64,000 bases of DNA from Leptodactylus fallax (GCA_947044405.1 CAMRHE010000055.1:490501-554500); one strand, 5' to 3'. Positions 13,421-26,137 are shown, numbered from the stretch's first letter. A program made the numbers and translations. The notes: generated by a model not told the origin, from the letters alone.

Positions 13421-13465
<45 letters not shown>
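13421..13465. repeat. (CA)n microsatellite
   Basis: A perfect CA dinucleotide run of 45 bp begins immediately after the TA target site of the Tc1-like element. It probably arose by expansion at the insertion site (TGTACACA...). Confidence 0.98.
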
Positions 13466-13467
<2 letters not shown>

Positions 13468-13761
13468 TTACTGCTTTAACAAATGTACAAATATACACTT
13501 ACATAATAAATCTATACTATAGTGCACATGTAGTGCAATGAGAAGCATTTATGCAAAACTTTACAACATTTTACCCGTGGGCTGGCATTGTATATGATAT
13601 GATATCCAATCAGCATACACGTAAGATACTACTGTAGGTGGCTGTTTTATGTCACTGACCTGATACCTATGGGGTAGTAATAGTGAAAAACAGTGAGCCT
13701 GTCCTGTATGCTAAATGTTACTTATGCTACTATATCTAGCCTGCCCTTTATAAGGCACTTG

Positions 13762-14005
13762 GAATTTTTTTTCTCTAGCCCCCACTGTTCCTGAGCAGTC
13801 GTTGCTCTTAGTTTTGATGCCTGGTATACTATTTAGTCTCTGTACTGTCAGGAGGGCGGAGTCAGGTAGGAGCAGACAAGGGGTGTGATTCTGAGCTCTG
13901 ACACTGGCTGCCTCTGATTGGAGCTCTGAATCACGCCCCCTGTCTGACACCGCCCACCTGACATTACAGAGCTTACATAGCACATCAGGCACCAAATCTA
14001 TGTGC
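13762..14005. mobile_element. Fragment of the 42094/52060 MITE family
   Basis: Shares ctctagcccccactgttcct, gtactgtcaggagggcgga and later blocks with the full-length copies at 42094-42475 and 52060-52513. The left end lies near gcccttta (13743) but the right TTAA terminus is missing. Confidence 0.65.
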
Positions 14006-16790
14006 ACTTGGGCAACAGAGACAGTGTCATGAACCTCCCCCAGCCTTATTACATAACTTGCTAATATCTCAGCATACATGGCTCACCCGGCCACATTTCA
14101 TATGTAGTCCCTAGACCAAGTATATAATAATCGCCTCTGTCTACTCCGTGACCACCATTTACTTTCACTGCAGATTAAGCCTTAAATTGGACAGTATCAG
14201 TAATTATGTAACCATGAATAATTTATCACCATAAGAAACCTTTCCCATCCAGATAGTGACGTCTACACAACATTTACATTAAATATTCATGGGTGGGTTT
14301 TATCTTCTGGAGGGACCAGATGGCTCAGACCATAAAGCTATATACTGATGAATACAGATCTTTAGGCTTGTAAAACAGGAAAATGGAGATTATTGCAAAT
14401 CCTATACAGGTATATGTCCAGTAACCAGGCAATCTGTGACCTAATATGTGCTTTACGTCCCCGGGGACAATTAACGCAACATCTGGATATCTGTCTTTTT
14501 GTGGATCTGGACTACGGTCCTTTGGCCATCACTTGCTCTGATGCTCTACAACCCAGTAAATGCATATGCAACAAAATCTTATCTATCTACCTACCTACAA
14601 TATCTATCTATTATCCATCTATCCACCCTGTTTCTATGACTCGTAATGCTCTGTTTACATTGTCAAAAAGATACATTCTGTGTATACCCTGAGAAAATCT
14701 TATAGACATTTACGCAATGTATAGCCCCAACGTATGCAACTCTATGGTATTCAGTTACTGTACATATATAATCCTTAGGCCATCGTAGAAAACACAGAAA
14801 CCCAAGCCAAGTCGGTGTCAAAAAGATTGGTCTCAACAGTCATGTAAGCCTCTCTGCAATAGGCCTGTACACACAAAAAAAAAGAATGGGGTATGGTCTC
14901 CCAAGACCCAACCAGTTTACTATAAATGATGCCAAAAACTGGTGTAAATTATAGCTCAAACTTCCACTAGCTCCTAGATGGTATACACTTGGGTTTTTGG
15001 TCCATAGAGTGGGTGCCTCTTAACGGGGTTGTCCATCCACAGCAAGTTACCCCCTATCCATGGGATTGGGGGTAACTTGCTGATCGGTGGGTGATACTGC
15101 TGGAGAAATGGGGTGTTTTCCAACCAGTTTTGAATGTAGTAGCTTATTGGACAGCGCACACAGCTCCATTCATTTGAATGGGGACCACTGGAGATTTATC
15201 CTCTATCCAGGCGCACACTCTATCCCATTTACTTCAATTGGAGCACCGGAAATAGCTGAGTGCTGTACTTCAGCTATCTCTGGCTTGTAAACTCAAGTGA
15301 CTGGGAGAAAGGGTACATCTTTGTCCTCCATGAGTTCAACTGCCTTCGCGAAGGGGGTAAACTCCTATGTTCATGTTTTGTGGAGGTCTCAGTGGTCGGA
15401 CCTCCACCAATCAGCAAGATTGCTCATGGACGACCTACATGCATTTACATTTCACTCATGCCTCAAGGTCTGACGTCAGGTGTACATCATCTCGGCCATG
15501 TGTGGCATCTTCTTTGGAATATGCAGCGGTGACGTCTTCTATGGTTACATCATAAATTGCTTAAGCCCTTTAATAAATTAAGCACAATTTACTCCGGGAT
15601 AGAGAAGATCAAGACTGGTGAACAAATGTACAAAATGTACAGATAGGAAGACGTAAGTTTAGGCAGTGCTTGTTAAAGGGATAGGTTGATTTTAATGACC
15701 CTGCCGATATGATCTCATCATTACAAGCAGAGGTAAAGAACTGGGTAATGGCCACTAAAGAGCCCTTTATTGGTCTAGATAAGCCAGATAAGAGGGTGTA
15801 ACTGAGGCAGCGGAGGCTGACAGCTGGCAGATGGTGACTGAACCTATCAACTCTGCGGCAGCTGTGTGGGATCTCTACAGAGAAGGGTCTTTCTCATGTT
15901 AATGAGGATGTTTGACTCATTGACTTTTATGCACCCAACTGGCTACACAAATACTAAATGTATAATCCAATTCATGCCATGGGTCGAGCAGGAATTAAAT
16001 GATGTACAAAGCAGAAGACATTATACGTCACTTTGAAATGGCACAGACCTGATTTACGACTACATGGCGGCATTACCATCTTAATGTCCAAGCTTAGCTG
16101 GATTATAATGAATAGATACAGATGTAGCAGAGCTGAATTTGTCATGGAATTGTTAGCCCACAGTATAAAGATACTTCATGAGGTTTACCTACAATCTTAT
16201 GAAAACCCATAGAGTCTGAACACATGACCTAATTATTTATGATGCCCGATGCTGTGAGATTGGTGCTGTATGGGGCGGCCCCTACAGGAATAAGAATTGT
16301 TTCATTCGCTGAACGTTTGTTACATTAGCAGTGATTGATGGTCTGTGCAGATGTTGAGGGTTGCTGTCCCAGAAGCCCCATCATCGGCCTTTGTTACACT
16401 TTATGCTTGGCAGCAACTTAATAATGTGAAAATTGCCAACCATAGCACATAATTCTCTAATCGTGACCAGGGACAGACGGAGTGGTGACAAGTGCAAAAC
16501 TAAGTGTATATGGAAGATGCAAACATTATACAAGCATGGCGGGGCTTTAACAGTCATATGTATATGCATAAGGGATTTTTCATTTTCCCTATTAGAAGTA
16601 TATACTCTTCGATGGTGCACAGTCCATGTGTCCCCATTGTACTCCATCTGGTAATACAAGGCCATTCCAAAAGAATGGGGCAAAATGATAGCCCGGGTAT
16701 CCATAAAACAGAGGATATATGAAAGCTATATTAATAGGAAAAGACTCACTAGCTAGCCAAGTTTTATCAATACACTATATATGCTGAATA
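14006..16790. other. Intergenic stretch, mostly unassigned
   Basis: No gene was recognised. About 15019-15575 contains a T2-like MITE end (TTAACGGGGTTGTCC) and further blocks of that family, but its right boundary is unclear. A degenerate ATCT-rich simple repeat lies at about 14578-14632. Confidence 0.45.
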
Positions 16791-17240
16791 GAGATGAGTG
16801 AACAGACCTGTACCGAGCCAGATTCGACCCCAAAATTGTTATTTTATGAAACCGAACAAATGGAGATTCATCTTCGGTGAACTAAAATGGCCGCCGCATT
16901 ATACTTTGGGACCCAGGGGAAGCGTAAAAAAAAAAACCCATTGATAGTCACCTTCCATTACCTCTTTTGGGCCCCCTTGTGGTGTCCAGCGCTCTCCTGG
17001 TGACGCCATGTGCCCACCAGCGGTAAAATGGGCATGCCGAGTGATTGAGCCTCAGCGATGACCTCGGGCGCATGACGTTACCAAAGAGGCAGAGAGAAAG
17101 CACTGGAGGCCATAAGGAGGTCCAAAAGAGGTAATGGAAGATAAGTTTGAATGTTTTTATTTTTTACACCTCCCCTGGGCCTCCACCTATTATACTATAA
17201 ATTGGATATTTAGATTTCTAGTAGCCCTGACAATGTTCTA
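16791..17240. mobile_element. Dispersed repeat with agagatgagtgaac end (hAT-like)
   Basis: Starts tagagatgagtgaacaga, contains attacctcttttgggccc and cctgggcctccacctattat, and is homologous to 3001-3592 and 30390-30708. Its tail at about 17205-17250 (agccctgacaatgttctaca) is the apparent ancestor of the 46-bp minisatellite at 30709-31073. Confidence 0.7.
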
Positions 17241-17257
17241 CACTATGTTTATCTGCC

Positions 17258-17475
17258 CAATGGTTTCTCTGAGCCCCAAATTATAACATTGTGGCAATTA
17301 ACCTTCCTATTGAGATGAAAGGTAGCTTTATGGCTGAACACCGGCCTGTCAGAGAATTTGTCCTCTTCCAATTGGCCCTGCAAGTTAATGTAAAAGTCAC
17401 AGCATTTCAGTTTGTCGCCTGGCTTCAGCTCCTGCAGAAGATTGTAGTCTGTATGGTTTTCGTGACATACCCCGT
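17258..17475 (-). pseudogene. Decayed DDE transposase fragment
   Basis: Read on the minus strand, the sequence gives RKPYRLQ, then after a frame change ELKPGDKLKCCDFYINLQGQ and LEEDKFSDRPVFSHKATFHL and finally KVNCHNVIIWGSEKP. This matches the well-known transposase pattern PYRLQLLQ.L.P.D...R..FC.DLQ...ED..F...FSDEATFH..GKVNRHNVRIWG..NP of mariner/IS630-like elements. The catalytic Asp of FSDEA has become His (FSHKA) and the frame is broken, so the copy is dead. The opposite-strand frame of 144 codons over this region is a shadow. Confidence 0.65.
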
Positions 17476-18119
17476 ACTGTGGTTTGTGGCATCTGTAGTG
17501 CCATACCAGTCAGCCTGGTCGCATTCTAGGACTACACTTGTCAAATCCTGTTCACGGTCTCTAACGAAATTTTTGGACCTGGACTTTTCCCATGAAATAA
17601 ACACCCAGTGGTCTCAAATTGCTTCACCCAATGCAGGCTGCACTTTCTATATGGAGCACATTTATCAAATCTATTCTGAAAAGTTCACTGTAATGTCACA
17701 ACAGACCCCGCTCTTACTTCAATGACACCATCTATGTAAACATAATTCACATTTGGAGCTTGAAATAGAAAATGAAAGCTGTGCTGTAATCGGTTACTAT
17801 GGGCTGTAATTGGTTGTTATGGGCAATAAGCCAGTTTTGCTTTTTACTCACTGGCCATTTACCACTGAAGTTACTGTAACTACAGGCCGCTGCTGTTGCA
17901 CCGTCCATTTTCAATCACCCTGTATATGGTGCCTGTGTATGGAACCATATGATGGAAATGATTCCCAATAGTGAGGCTTCTAGGGGAGAATCCCTCCATA
18001 ATGTGGCCTCTGATCAGTGGTATAGGAGGTGCAGTGGTTGCCACATAAAAGACACCATTATTATAATATATAAATCCCATCAATATTTGGTGTGACCTTT
18101 GCCCTTTGGAGGAGGAGTC

Positions 18120-18490
18120 CTGGAAGTAATGATATGGACCATACATATATAGCCCTGATCTCAGCATCATCAGGTCTGTCTGGTATGACCTGAAGAGACA
18201 AACGGATTGGAGCAAGCCTACATCCACAGAAGATCTATGCTTAGTTCTCCAAGATGGCGGGAACAATCTCCCTGCCGATTTCTGCCAAAAACTGCAAGTA
18301 CTGAGAAGAACTGATGGAAGGCAAAGGGCGAAGGTCACCCCAAATATTGATGGGATTTATATTTCTCTTTTCTTCATTCACTTCATTTTGTTCATTGGCA
18401 AAAAATAAACTATTAACCCTTCTATTTCTGAAAGCTTCTTACTGTGCATTATTTTATGTCACACCCACCTGACACATTTGCACAGTACTG
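18120..18490 (+). mobile_element. 3' fragment of the second Tc1-like family
   Basis: Contains a degraded SPDLNPIE-like motif (reading SPDLSIIRSVW at about 18151-18183), then STEDLCLVLQDGGNNLPADF and the same 3'UTR (accccaaatattgatgggat) as the copy at 1772-2112. It ends with a terminal repeat remnant, tttgcacagtactg (18476-18489). The catalytic Glu is lost. Confidence 0.78.
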
Positions 18491-18760
18491 CATATATTAT
18501 AGAGTCTATTTCTTATTCTTTGAATCCACTTCAAGCTTTGTTTCCAAAACTGCATCAAAACGACCCCCTAAGGCTAGAATACCAAATACCAGGGTCCCTA
18601 TTATGGCTGCAACAATCAGATCCCTTAGGAATCTCAGACATAGAAATTTCATTCTGCAGAACCTTGTGAGATCTGCGAGGAGCAGCCATAATATGGACCC
18701 TAGAATTCTTTAATATTTCTGCATCTTTGTGATATAGTGGGGTTTGTGAGATAATTGAAC

Positions 18761-20640
18761 TGTACTACTTCTATATCAGATACAATAACTGAGGATACTA
18801 CTTCGATATCAGATACAGTAGCGGTATGTACTACTTCTATATCAGATACAGTAGCGGTATGTACTACTTCTATATCAGATACAGTAGCGGTATGTACTAC
18901 TTCTATATCAGATACAGTAGCGGTATGTACTACTTCTATATCAGATACAGTAGCGGTATGTACTACTTCTATATCAGATACAGTAGCGGTATGTACTACT
19001 TCTATATCAGATACAGTAGCGGTATGTACTACTTCTATATCAGATACAGTAGCGGTATGTACTACTTCTATATCAGATACAGTAGCGGTATGTACTACTT
19101 CTATATCAGATACAGTAGCGGTATGTACTACTTCTATATCAGATACAGTAGCGGTATGTACTACTTCTATATCAGATACAGTAGCGGTATGTACTACTTC
19201 TATATCAGATACAGTAGCGGTATGTACTACTTCTATATCAGATACAGTAGCGGTATGTACTACTTCTATATCAGATACATCATCTGTATGTACTACTTCT
19301 ATATCAGATACAGTAGCGGTATGTACTACTTCTATATCAGATACAGTAGTGGTATGTACTACTTCTATATCAGATACATCATCTGTATGTACTACTTCTA
19401 TATAAGATACATCATCTGTATGTACTACTTCTATATCAGATACAGTAGCGGTATGTACTACTTCTATATCAGATACAGTAGTGGTATGTACTACTTCTAT
19501 ATCAGATACATCATCTGTATGTACTACTTCTATATCAGATACATCATCTGTATGTACTACTTCTATATCAGATACATCATCTGTATGTACTACTTCTATA
19601 TCAGATACATCATCTGTATGTACTACTTCTATATCAGATACATCATCTGTATGTACTACTTCTATATCAGATACATCATCTGTATGTACTACTTCTATAT
19701 CAGATACATCATCTGTATGTACTACTTCTATATCAGATACAGTAGCGGTATGTACTACTTCTATATCAGATACAGTAGTGGTATGTACTACTTCTATATC
19801 AGATACATCATCTGTATGTACTACTTCTATATAAGATACATCATCTGTATGTACTACTTCTATATCAGATACAGTAGCGGTATGTACTACTTCTATATCA
19901 GATACAGTAGCGGTATGTACTGCTTCTATATCAGATACAGTAGCAGTATGTACTACTTCTATATCAGATACATTATCTGTATGTACTACTTCTATATCAG
20001 ATACAGTAGCGGTATGTACTACTTCTATATCAGATAAAGTAGCGGTATGTACTACTTCTATATCAGATACAGTAGCGGTATGTACTACTTCTATATCAGA
20101 TACAGTAGCGGTATGTACTGCTTCTATATCAGATACAGTAGCGGTATGTACTACTTCTATATCAGATACAGTAGCGGTATGTACTACTTCTATATCAGAT
20201 ACATTATCTGTATGTACTACTTCTATATCAGATACATTATCTGTATGTACTACTTCTATATCAGATACATTATCTGTATGTACTACTTCTATATCAGATA
20301 CATCATCTGTATGTACTACTTCTATATCAGATACAGTAGCGGTATGTACTACTTCTATATCAGATACATTATCTGTATGTACTACTTCTATATCAGATAC
20401 ATTATCTGTATGTACTACTTCTATATCAGATACATTATCTGTATGTACTACTTCTATATCAGATACATCATCTGTATGTACTACTTCTATATCAGATACA
20501 GTAGCAGTATGTACTACTTCTATATCAGATACAGTAGCGGTATGTACTGCTTCTATATCAGATACAGTAGCAGTATGTACTACTTCTATATCAGATACAT
20601 TATCTGTATGTACTACTTCTATAGCAGGTACAGTAACTGT
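18761..20640. repeat. 33-bp satellite array, about 57 units
   Basis: The unit is tactacttctatatcagata plus a 13-base variable part. The variable part falls into classes: agtagcggtatg, agtagtggtatg, catcatctgtatg, cattatctgtatg and agtagcagtatg. As 33 is divisible by 3, frames stay open on both strands and produce spurious repetitive proteins. Rare shared variants (tataagatac at 19401 and 19830; tgcttc at 19921, 20119 and 20548) show block duplications of whole numbers of units. Confidence 0.97.
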
Positions 20641-21460
20641 ATGTACTACTACTTCTATAGTGTTGTGCATACTCTCTCTATAGCAGATACAATAGTTGTA
20701 TGTACTACTGCTATAGTGTTTTATGTACTACTTCTATAGCAGGTACAGTAGCTGTATGTACTACTACTACTATAGTGTTTTGCATACTAAATCTATAGCG
20801 TTGTGCGTACTCTCTCTATAGCAGATACAGTAGTTGTATGTACTACTTCTATAGTGTTGTGCATACTACTTCAATAGTAGATACAGTAGTTGTATGTACT
20901 ACTTCTATAGTGTTGTGTGTACTACTTCTATGGTGTTTTGTTACTACTTCTATAGTGTTGTATGTACTACTTCTACAGCAGATACAGTAGTTGTATGTAC
21001 TACTTCTATAGTGTTGTGCATACTACTTCTATAGTAGATACAGTAGTTGTATGTACTACTTCTATAGTGTTGTGTGTACTACTTCTATGGTGTTTTGTTA
21101 CTACTTCTATAGTGTTGTATGTACTACTTCTACAGCAGATACAGTAGTTGTATGTACTACTTCTATAGTGTTGTGCATACTACTTCCATAGTAGATACAG
21201 TAGTGCTATGTACTATTTCTATGGTGTTGTGGGTACTACTTCTATAGCAGGTACAGTATCTGTATGTACTACTTCTATAGTGTTGTATGTACTACTTCTA
21301 TAGTGTTGTATGTACTACTTCTATAGTGTTTTTTAGGTACTACTTCTATGGTGTTGTGCATACTACTTCTATAGTGTTGTATGTACTACTTCTATAGTGT
21401 TGTATGTACTACTTCTATGGTGTTGTGCATACTACTTCTATAGCACATACAGTAGCTGTG
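20641..21460. repeat. Degenerate extension of the 33-bp array
   Basis: Composed of the same words (gtactacttctatag) but with irregular spacing and tgttgtgcatactact insertions. A block of about 157 bp is repeated (about 20890-21046 and 21047-21203). It is probably the older, decayed flank of the satellite. Confidence 0.85.
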
Positions 21461-21989
21461 GGCAGTGTTTTGGGTACTTTAGTAAGTGTTTTAGTCTTGA
21501 CAAGTAAATTACAGTTGTAGTCTGGCACTTGGAGAACAAAGCCCTTGTTCCCACCTGCAGCAGTAAGTATCCGTGTAAGAGGTCAGGGAAATTCTGTCAC
21601 AGACAAGCCAGTATTTTGCTACAAGCGTTTCCAGATGAATGGCTCGAGACAGCGGCAATTCTGACATTATGCTGAGTGACAACTATGAAACCTTACAAAG
21701 GCAGAAACAAAAACTGCTCGGCAAGTGCCTCAAAGTATAACATTGTAGGCAGATTTTTAAAGGCACAGTCTAGGAAATATTAAAATAGAGAATGTTTACA
21801 TATCCATACATATACTGTATATGGGACCTGCAGCATCCAAACCATGGCTGGAGTTTTTCCATGTCGTCCTGTGATGTAGTGTTTCATAGCAGCAGTTATA
21901 GGAATGATTTACAAGTAGTGCAACATCCCACACAAAAATATCATATTGCAGTGTTGCATGCATATGGCACCTTCGCTGAAACTTTTTTT

Positions 21990-22630
21990 GCCCCCAATTT
22001 TTTGTTTGCATTTTAACCCCCTAAGAGTCGAAAGGCAGCTTTATGTTTTTGTGGGAGAGATTGTATTTATAATGGTACCATTTAAAATTCTGTGCAATAT
22101 ACTGGAAAGCTGGACAATTGAGAAGGAGGTGGAATTGGAAAAAAAAAAACCACATATTTGTCAATTTCTTTAGTTTTATGGCATTTGCTAAAAATGACAT
22201 TACTTTTATTCTGCAGGTCAGTACGACCACGGTGATCCAAAATTTCTATAGTGTTTTTCATGTGTTAATACCTTTTAAAAAAATTAAAATCTTTGCAAAC
22301 TACAAATTTTTTTTGGCTTTGCCATTTTTGACACCTGCATAGCTTTCATATTTCTGTGTACAGAGATGAGCAAGGTGTCTTTTATGTGGGACAAGATGTA
22401 GTTTTTTTATAGATACCATTTTGAAAAATACCTGACACTTTGATCACTTTTAAATGAATTTTCTTAGGAAGCGAAGTGTGGAAAAAAATGGATTTGACCA
22501 TTTTCCTACTACGGCATGGCAATAAGGGCTAAATAATTTTATAGTTTTTAATAGGTCGAGCAATTTTGGATGCAGTGTTTATGTTTATGTTTGTTTTTTT
22601 ATTTTTAGATGTGATCTAGGGAAAGGGGGG
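21990..22630. mobile_element. Probable high-copy anuran dispersed repeat
   Basis: The sequence (ggtcagtacgaccacggtga, catatttctgtgtacagaga, gggacaagatgtag, ttttaataggtcgagcaatt) resembles a repeat I recall as abundant in frog genomes. I cannot assign its class. No intact reading frame is seen. Confidence 0.5.
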
Positions 22631-23536
22631 TTGAATTTAATTTTTTTTTGTTTCATTTTAAACCTCCTAGTTGACTTGATCAGGATGTACACGCCATGAC
22701 TGAGAACCTCTGTTTTGGAAATGACAGATTTAGCGAGCGCTCAGATTCTGGGTTCCTGGTGGGCTAGTGCCACCCAAACCCCCCACCACCTTCAAATACT
22801 GAGGCACAATAGCTGCCAAACAGAGGCAGACATCAGACGAGGTCGAGTCAGGGTTAAGGCGGCGGCTCTCCTCTACAACAGAGGGTTGTCTGTGCTGATG
22901 AGTGAAAAACTGGTCGATAGCTAAAAGACTGAACATTTAGTGTGTGCCAACCACAGATCCCCCATCAGCAAAAGGATTTGCTTGGTGCACTACGAGCACC
23001 AGATTTTCTTCCCCACTTGAGACTAGGACAGGATCTGTCACATAACAGTGTCCATTAGAGATACTCTGTTGGAACTTTTTTCACGAGCGTGTACTTGGCT
23101 TAAAAGGTTGAGTCAAAGCGGTCTAATGTATTCCTATTAGCTGAAACTGTCGCACTACAAAGAGGTTTACCCCAATGAGACTTATCATCGCTTATTCAAG
23201 TTTTATTCTGACTTCCTTTTACTCTGCTTGTATGGGGTTAAATATCATACAAAATAGAAAAAGAAGAAAAACTTAGTTTATAACCTTAATATAGGATTCT
23301 GTTCTGTATAGTATGGAGTATAAGGAAAATAGTGTAGTAGCCAGAAAAAAGCAAGCAATATTTGATACTTTTATACTTTTGCCTTTTTGCCAAAAGAATA
23401 TCAAACATTGCATGTATAGTATGGATAACACTTCTTCTTGATTATATTGATTATACTGCCCTCTAGTGGTTGCTAAGGACTACACATGAAGGTCCTAGGA
23501 GGCAAAGTTTATTACTCTAGAAATGATAAGGTTTGA

Positions 23537-23592
<56 letters not shown>
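23537..23592. repeat. (TATC)n microsatellite
   Basis: Perfect tetranucleotide run, 14 copies. Confidence 0.98.
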
Positions 23593-23762
23593 GAAAGGTT
23601 CCTGTAATAGTAACTGAAACATTGTGCATGTGAAATAAATCCATTCCACTTTTTTTCACTACAACTTGGGGAGTGCTACTTTTTTGGTATTTTTATGTAT
23701 TTGTGTAGATAGATATATATGTTTATACAGATGCAACCAACTTTAGCATGACTTATAATGTG

Positions 23763-24138
23763 TTAAAGGGGTTGTCCAGCCCCAAATCAATTTTTCATAT
23801 TGATAATCTATGCACAGGATAGGTTATCAGTATGTGATCTGTGCGGGGTTTGGGTGTTGGACTGCTCTGCTGTTCTGGCAGACTCCAGGTGCTTGAAGCT
23901 GGTGCAGTGAACACAGAGTGCACACAGGCTGCTCCTATTCAAGTCCAAGAAGTAATCCTCCACTTCACTGCCATATAGTACATGACGCTTCAGCACCACT
24001 TCTATTACTTGAATCAGAGAGCCTTCACACACTCATCATCCACCTCAATAGCTTCTTGCGACCAGATCCCCAAAAATCACATACTAATGACCAGTCCTCA
24101 GTATGAAAATTCAATTTGGGGCTGGACAAACCCTTTAA
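23763..24138. mobile_element. T2/Kolobok-type foldback MITE
   Basis: Exactly bounded by TTAA (23763-23766 and 24135-24138). The ends TTAAAGGGGTTGTCCAGCCC and the inverse of ggggctggacaaaccctttaa match over about 40 bp with few mismatches. TTAAAGGGG fits the TTAAAGGRR consensus published for Xenopus T2 elements. It is the best-preserved member in the window. Confidence 0.9.
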
Positions 24139-24780
24139 GTAAATAGTTGCTAATCACTTTAACTCCTGTCAATATAGTAGAAGTAAATAAATATTTCTTA
24201 CCTTTAAAAATGTAAAAATTTCTAAAAAAAAAAAAAAAAACAAAAACAAAAAATTTCCCTTTTGGACGTCTTCATCTTTCTTACATTGCAGCTGGGTGTA
24301 TTGGGTTGACTGTGACAATGCTCCTCTATGCCGTAGCAGTGATGTCTTGGAGGTAAAGTCTAATATAATTCTTCATGTTGTATTGTAGTGGATGGGTCAG
24401 ACATTTGTGCTTTTCTCTATAATAAAATATGTATAGGTTATATATTCATTTCTTACAAATGATAGTAATTTGTTATAGTGCTGCCCAAAATGAATGGCTG
24501 CAGGATGCTTTGTAGATTCCACAACCAGAACGTCACCTTCATAGACAGCACCAGCCATAGGGCACAGTGACGTCTTGTAAGTTCCATTTCTTTGTCTCTT
24601 CCTTATTGATGCACACGAACGACAATGGATGTAAAAGACGAGCGGACTTCTTTACAGAAGCAATTTAATACCTGCTTAGCAGGAAACCTAAGTGGATCCA
24701 TTTGTCCTGAATCGGTGGACTATTTCCCAGGCAAAGCTTTTGTAATGTCTTATTATGTGTAGCACACAAACTGCTGTAAA
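24139..24780. other. Unassigned intergenic stretch
   Basis: A/T-rich with an A run at 24224-24240. I see no gene or bounded repeat. Confidence 0.5.
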
Positions 24781-24789
24781 AGCCAGCAG

Positions 24790-25757
24790 AGCACCACTGC
24801 AGCTGGAGTCAATACAAATACATTTTGGCCTTGTGATAATGCATTCAGTTCATTAAGCTTCATTTGCTGTCTGGTCCGGTCAGTAATGATGTCATACTGA
24901 GGCAGGCTAAACCACAAGAGGATGCACATGAAAGAGAAAAGAGATATTTATAATATTTAGGGACCAATATAAATAATTCAATATGCAAGAGAATATGCTT
25001 TTGCTTAAAAACCTATGTGGAGCTATGTGTCTCCATGGTAACAGACTACAAACAATCCTTGCACAATATTATCTTGCACTCATACTCTCACATCTGTCCC
25101 CTGTTAACCTACTGAATGTATTGCATGTTAATAAGATTTAGGGTGAAGATGGAAATGACTATGACTGCAGAATCAGACTCCACAGGGTTTTGTTTGTAGT
25201 CTGTTACCATGGACACACATTGGTCTACACAGGAGTGGTAGAAACTAAAGTAAGGAGATATTTTAATCAGGATTGTTTGAGAGCTCTACTGCCGCTGGAG
25301 TCAATAAAATTACATATTGGCCTTGTTATAATGCATTCAGTTCTTTAAGATTCATTTGCTGTTTGGTCTATTCAGTAATGATGTCATACTGAGGTAGGCT
25401 AAACCAGAAGAGGGAACATATGAAAGAGAAGGGTGACGCCTTCAAAAATTTGTACTATATAGAGATCAATACAAATAATATGTAAGAGAAGTAACTATGC
25501 AAATGGTTTTCCTCAAAAACCTATGTCGAGCAGTGTCTCCATGGTAACAGACTACAAACAATCCTCATGTAGTATGATCCTGCACTAATATTACCTTACA
25601 TCTGTCCCCTGCTTACCTTGTGAATGTACTGTATGTTAATAAGAAGTAGGGGAAAGGAGGAAGAGAATATGTCCGACTACACAAGGTTTGTTGGTAGTCA
25701 GTTACCATGGAGACACATTGGTCTACATAGGAGCAGTAGACAAAAAATGGTAGGAGA
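24790..25757. repeat. Local direct duplication beside JAKMIP3
   Basis: About 24790-25245 and 25285-25757 are homologous in direct orientation. Shared blocks include gctggagtcaata, ataatgcattcagttc, gtcatactgaggyaggctaa (24891 and 25383) and tccatggtaacagactacaa (25032 and 25538). The offset is about 490-506 bp with small indels. Each half ends in a foldback whose arms read tccatggtaacagactacaa and its inverse, the same arms as at 46826-47015. Confidence 0.85.
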
Positions 25758-26137
25758 TTTATTTTTTTTAAATCAGGACTATTTGAAATTATTCTTCTTT
25801 TTGTAGGCACTGGAAGAATAAAAAGATGTTTGTAAAAGTGAACACTAACTTTGTAGTTGTTTCGCAGAACATTCCATGTAGGAAATTTTACAACATTTGG
25901 CTATGACTATGCAGGAAATGTTGAGCTTTGTATAAGCTAAACAGGTCTTCAACTTTTTAAATAAAAAATGTATCTAAAAGTTATTTTTCATTAAAATCAT
26001 AACTTATTGATATTAGACAATTGCAATCTCAAATAGCTTATTTCATACATAGTAATATTTGCATTTCACTTTTATACTCAGTTCATTTCATGTTTTTTTC
26101 AGTCTCTCCAATATCCAATATCATTTGGGACTCTTAC

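Noticed and set aside
17291..17725. 144-codon plus-strand frame as a membrane protein gene
   Set aside because: It lies opposite the decayed transposase at 17258-17475 on the minus strand, and its hydrophobicity comes from reading the antisense.
18761..20640. CRISPR-like direct repeat array
   Set aside because: The units are contiguous without unique spacers, and the DNA is clearly vertebrate.
18700..20739. Very long repetitive reading frames (656 codons on minus; 403 and 230 on plus) as proteins
   Set aside because: They are produced by a 33-bp tandem repeat, which stays open in several frames on both strands at once. There are no splice sites, domains or codon bias to support coding.
1..26137. 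Exons of a neighbouring gene such as DPYSL4, which follows JAKMIP3 in mammals
   Set aside because: No frame in this stretch gives a recognisable host protein with splice sites; everything identifiable is repeat or transposon.
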